Below, piece after piece: positions 61,307 to 64,000 of a stretch of 64,000 nucleotides of DNA. The DNA is from Lentzea albidocapillata subsp. violacea (GTDB lineage: Bacteria > Actinomycetota > Actinomycetes > Mycobacteriales > Pseudonocardiaceae). Positions within the stretch are counted from its first letter, which is position 1. Each line of letters opens with the position of its first letter. The notes beneath the pieces are model-generated. The model saw nothing but the letters and a program-made list of their open reading frames with translations. It ran no database searches and was not told the origin of the DNA. The translations under genes were made by a program, and so were the position numbers. The DNA is taken from assembly GCF_900100275.1 (NCBI RefSeq), contig NZ_FNET01000005.1, positions 1 through 64,000 of the forward strand. Direction: 5' to 3'.

Positions 61307-62314
61307 GTGACCGATCAGGCCGACTTCGCCCTGAACCTGCACCGCGTCGCAGTACCGGATCCCTCCTCGAACGCGTGCTGGTCGCCCTTCTCGGTGGCCA
61401 GCGCGCTCGCGTTGGCCCGTGAGGCCGCGCGCGGCGAGACCCGCGCCGAACTCGACGGCCTGCTCCAGGACTTCGACGCCTCCGCCGCGCTCGACGTGCC
61501 CGAACTGGCCGTCGCGAACACGTTGTGGGCCGACGACGACCTGACGATCGACCCCGGCTTCTCGCTCGCCGGTTCGGTGCGGCGCACCGCGTTCTCCGAC
61601 CCCGCGACGGTCCGCAAGCTCGTCAACACGGACGTCGCCGAGACCACCCGCGGCCTCATCCCCGAACTGCTGACGGACCCGCCGCCGCCGGACGCCGCCG
61701 CGATCATCGTGAACGCCCTGTACCTCAAGGTCGGCTGGCTCAACGCGTTCTCCGCCTGGGAGACCGCCGCGAAACCGTTCCACGCGCCCGGCGGCGACGT
61801 GGACGTGCCGACGATGAAGGTCACCGAGAAGTTCCGTTACGCCCGCCACGACGGCTGGCAGACGATCGTGCTGCCCGCCGACTCCGGCGTCGAGGCCGTG
61901 GTCCTGCTGCCGGACGAGTCGCTCGACCAGCCGCTGAGCCCGTCCGTGCTCACCGCGCAGAACTTCACGCGGCTCGAACTCTCACTGCCCAAAGTGGACG
62001 TACGGGCGAAGTTCAACCTCAAGGCGACGTTGCGGCAGCTGGGAGTCGAGCGCATGTTCGCGCGTGACGCCGACTTCTCCGGACTCTCGCCGGACGAGCG
62101 GATGTTCGTCGACGACGTCGTGCACGAGGCCGTGCTGCGCCTGGACGAAGAGGGCCTCGAAGGCGCGGCGGCCACCGCCGTCACGTTCCGCACGGTGTCG
62201 ATGGAGATCCCGGTGGACCCGATCGTCGTGACGGTCGACCGGCCGTTCCTCGTCGTGGTCCGGCACGCCCACTCGAAGGCGATCTACTTCCTCGCGCAGG
62301 TAGCCACTCCGTAA
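61307..62314 (+). CDS. Serpin-family protease inhibitor
   Basis: A 335-residue serpin from a GTG start. N-terminal SPFSVASALALAREAARGET and the C-terminal signature region VDRPFLVVVRHAHSKAIYFL are serpin-like. The hinge is DEEGLEGAAAT, matching the small-residue hinge that lets inhibitory serpins insert their reactive loop. Counting from the hinge Gly as P15 puts P1 at Val and P1' at Ser (TV/SM), which would suit an elastase-like or subtilisin-like target. No signal peptide is seen. Confidence 0.9.
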   Translation: MTDQADFALNLHRVAVPDPSSNACWSPFSVASALALAREAARGETRAELDGLLQDFDASAALDVPELAVANTLWADDDLTIDPGFSLAGSVRRTAFSDPATVRKLVNTDVAETTRGLIPELLTDPPPPDAAAIIVNALYLKVGWLNAFSAWETAAKPFHAPGGDVDVPTMKVTEKFRYARHDGWQTIVLPADSGVEAVVLLPDESLDQPLSPSVLTAQNFTRLELSLPKVDVRAKFNLKATLRQLGVERMFARDADFSGLSPDERMFVDDVVHEAVLRLDEEGLEGAAATAVTFRTVSMEIPVDPIVVTVDRPFLVVVRHAHSKAIYFLAQVATP

Positions 62315-62392
62315 CCGGATTCCGGCAGCATTCGCCCTGTAGAGCGGGCGTTTCGCGCGGCGAGATCATGATCATGGCTTTACCGTTCCACC

Positions 62393-62911
62393 ATGACCCA
62401 GCACGGTGCAGGTGAGCAACTCGTCGTGCTCGCCGCAGCGGGCGCCACCCAGATCACCTGCTTCAGCGGCGTCACCATTCCCGTCCTGCTCAGAACCGAG
62501 TGCTACGCGAAGGCGCTGGCCAGCGCTCTGGGTTTCGCGCCGTCGCCGGAGCTGCAACGTGACGGCGTGCTGCCGCGGTGCGTGTTCTTCATCCACGAGT
62601 ACGCGCTGCGCACCGTCGTCGGTGACAACCGGCTGATGGAGGACCAGGTCCTGCACCTGCTGTTCCACGCGCCGTCGATCCGGATCGTGCCGGCCAGCGC
62701 GGGCGGGGCTGGGGCGGTCGGGCTCGACTACGCGCTCGTCCAGTACGAGCACGAGCCGCCGCTGGTCTACCTCGCGAACTGGACGCTCGCCAGCGACGCG
62801 GCGACCGTCGAACGGGCCGTGGCCATCTTTCAGCGCATGCACGCCGTCGCGCTGGACAACGAGAAGTCGCGCGACGTGCTCATGGAATATGTGGCCGTGT
62901 ACGACCGCTAG
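62393..62911 (+). CDS. Stand-alone DUF5753-like protein
   Basis: A 172-residue protein resembling the C-terminal half of the XRE regulator at 6931-7776 (compare LLRTECYAKALASAL and FFIHEYALRTVVGDNRLM), but without the HTH domain. It may be a truncated regulator or a modulator of other WhiJ-type proteins. Its stop overlaps a convergent 58-residue gene. Confidence 0.75.
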   Translation: MTQHGAGEQLVVLAAAGATQITCFSGVTIPVLLRTECYAKALASALGFAPSPELQRDGVLPRCVFFIHEYALRTVVGDNRLMEDQVLHLLFHAPSIRIVPASAGGAGAVGLDYALVQYEHEPPLVYLANWTLASDAATVERAVAIFQRMHAVALDNEKSRDVLMEYVAVYDR

Positions 62912-63084
62912 GGCGTGTTGCGGCGCAGGAACAGGCGCATGCCGTCCTCACCGGGCAGCGCGCACAGCAGCAGCTTGACGTTCTGGTGTCGCACCGGAAC
63001 CGCACACGAGTCGCCTGCCAGCAGCGTTCCCGCCAGCAGGCCGGCCGACTCGTGATCGATGTCCAGCACGAAGTCGTTGCTCAT
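62908..63084 (-). CDS. 58-residue protein, unknown function
   Basis: An ORF beginning MSNDFVLDIDHESAGLLAGT, with a strand-helix-strand feel and a Cys near SCAVPV and LLLCALPG. It overlaps the end of the DUF5753-like gene by four bases and fills most of the gap before the CMD gene. It is plausible but not recognised. Confidence 0.5.
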   Translation of the reverse strand: MSNDFVLDIDHESAGLLAGTLLAGDSCAVPVRHQNVKLLLCALPGEDGMRLFLRRNTP

Positions 63085-63166
63085 GCAGGGACCCTATGAG
63101 TAGACCGGCTCGCGCCCCAGTCACCCAAAGGTGTCACGTTCTGGCGGGCTGTCTCGTCCACCGGGC

Positions 63167-63724
63167 ATGACGAGGATCAAGGGAGTCCCCAAGAAGGACG
63201 CGGGTCTGCTGCTCAAGGCCGTGTACTGGTTCGCGCGGCGGGAGTTCGGCGCGGTGCCGGAACCGGTCACGGTGATGGCGCACCACCCGAAGCTGCTGAT
63301 GGCGGGCGGGCGGCACGAGCTGGCGATCAAGAAGGCGATCCACGGGCCGTTGTTCGAGCTGTGCGTCTACCGCACGGCGGTGAAGCTCGGCTGTTCGTGG
63401 TGCGTCGACTTCGGCGCCATGCTGATGAAGCACGGGGGCCTCGACATCGAGCGCCTCAAGCACATCGACTCCTACGCCACGTCGCCGCTGTTCACCGACC
63501 TCGAACGCAAGGCGCTCGCCTACGCCGACGCGATGACCGACACGCCCGTCGCCGTCACCGACGAGCAGGTCGCGGAGCTGGAGGAACTGCTGGGACGCAA
63601 GGAACTCGTCGCGCTGACCTACCAGGTCGCGCTGGAGAACCAGCGGGCCCGGTTCAACAGCGCGTTCGACATCAGGGACCAGGGGTTCACCAGTGGTGAC
63701 GCCTGCCGCGTGCCGACAAACTAG
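63167..63724 (+). CDS. Carboxymuconolactone decarboxylase (CMD) family protein
   Basis: A 185-residue helical protein of the AhpD/CMD family, with the redox pair CSWCVDFGA, which is typical of peroxidase-type members. Family members reduce peroxides or decarboxylate carboxymuconolactone; the CxxC favours redox function. The start is ATG 63167. The methyltransferase gene begins four bases later. Confidence 0.88.
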   Translation: MTRIKGVPKKDAGLLLKAVYWFARREFGAVPEPVTVMAHHPKLLMAGGRHELAIKKAIHGPLFELCVYRTAVKLGCSWCVDFGAMLMKHGGLDIERLKHIDSYATSPLFTDLERKALAYADAMTDTPVAVTDEQVAELEELLGRKELVALTYQVALENQRARFNSAFDIRDQGFTSGDACRVPTN

Positions 63725-63728
63725 CGCC

Positions 63729-64000
63729 GTGGAGAAAATCACCCTGACAGGGGCGCAGGAGACCATGCTCGCCACGCTGTACGGCCGGGCGCTCGACAGC
63801 GAGCGCCCCGCGTCGGTGCTGCGCGACACCGAGGCGAAGCGCGCCGTCGACCGCATCGACTACGACTTCGCCAAGACCGGGATGAACACGACCACCGCGG
63901 TCGGCGTCGCCATCCGCGGCAGGGTGCTCGACGACTGGACGCGCGAGTTCCTGGGGCGCAACCCGTCCTGTACGGTGCTGCATCTGGCGTGTGGGCTGGA
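63729..64000 (+). CDS. Class I SAM methyltransferase, Tcm/LCM type (partial)
   Basis: The first 90 residues of a gene that continues beyond the window. GTG start, then KITLTGAQETMLATLYGRAL and TVLHLACGLD, the motif I of the leucine carboxyl methyltransferase/TcmP family of O-methyltransferases. The end and the substrate cannot be seen. Confidence 0.82.
   Translation, partial: MEKITLTGAQETMLATLYGRALDSERPASVLRDTEAKRAVDRIDYDFAKTGMNTTTAVGVAIRGRVLDDWTREFLGRNPSCTVLHLACGL

Noticed and set aside
1..64000. CRISPR arrays, tRNA genes, prophage or complete insertion sequences
   Set aside because: No evenly spaced repeats, tRNA-like T-loop/acceptor patterns, phage structural genes or transposase genes were seen.

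Overview
The window is high-GC actinobacterial chromosome. GTG starts, 4-nt GTGA/ATGA gene overlaps, WhiJ-type XRE/DUF397 regulators and a gene order that follows the mycobacterial lepA ... sirA/cysH ... hemW ... hrcA-dnaJ2-rsmE ... phoH-ybeY-corC-era-recO-uppS ... zur-arsR-glyS ... dgt block all point to Actinomycetia. Protein style and content suggest Pseudonocardiales (Lentzea/Saccharothrix-like); this placement is an inference, since no search could be run.

Layout. 1-370: end of an rRNA operon (23S 3' end, 5S, terminator). 0.4-8.3 kb: a membrane protein that looks frameshifted, a WD40-KAP NTPase, the circularly permuted ATP-grasp / alpha-E / transglutaminase trio, an XRE-DUF5753 + DUF397 pair and a PemK/MazF-like protein. 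8.4-24.8 kb: lepA followed by accessory metabolism: DUF72, methyltransferase, HD hydrolase, a chitinase with a DasR-like box, nitronate monooxygenase, two tandem DUF885 peptidases, an amino-acid permease, a barnase/barstar pair, enoyl-CoA hydratase, and a DJ-1/MarR unit with two palindromic operators. 24.9-26.4 kb: a tandemly duplicated cassette, each copy carrying a conserved structured RNA and a DUF3800-like gene. 26.4-34.8 kb: a nine-gene assimilatory sulfate reduction operon (sulfite reductase, zinc ribbon, cysH, cysD, cysN, ABC importer, sirohydrochlorin chelatase) preceded by a leader peptide and attenuator-like hairpins. 34.9-56.5 kb: conserved housekeeping core, with an intein in PhoH and four small non-autonomous (MITE-like) elements wedged against gene ends. 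56.7-64 kb: membrane protein, serine hydrolase, peptidase E, YdcF, dGTPase, serpin, a lone DUF5753 protein, a CMD-family protein and the start of a Tcm/LCM-type methyltransferase.

The strongest unusual signals are: (1) the duplicated RNA-DUF3800 cassette, whose RNA block differs at only about 7 of 148 positions and shows paired compensatory changes, while the proteins have diverged more; (2) the sulfur-operon leader peptide with mutually exclusive hairpins; (3) AT-rich palindromes embedded in coding sequence, recalling Rickettsia palindromic elements; (4) two families of TA-flanked MITEs that supply stop codons, and in one case part of a start codon; (5) a class 3 (WCT) intein in PhoH. No tRNA gene, CRISPR array, complete IS or prophage was seen.
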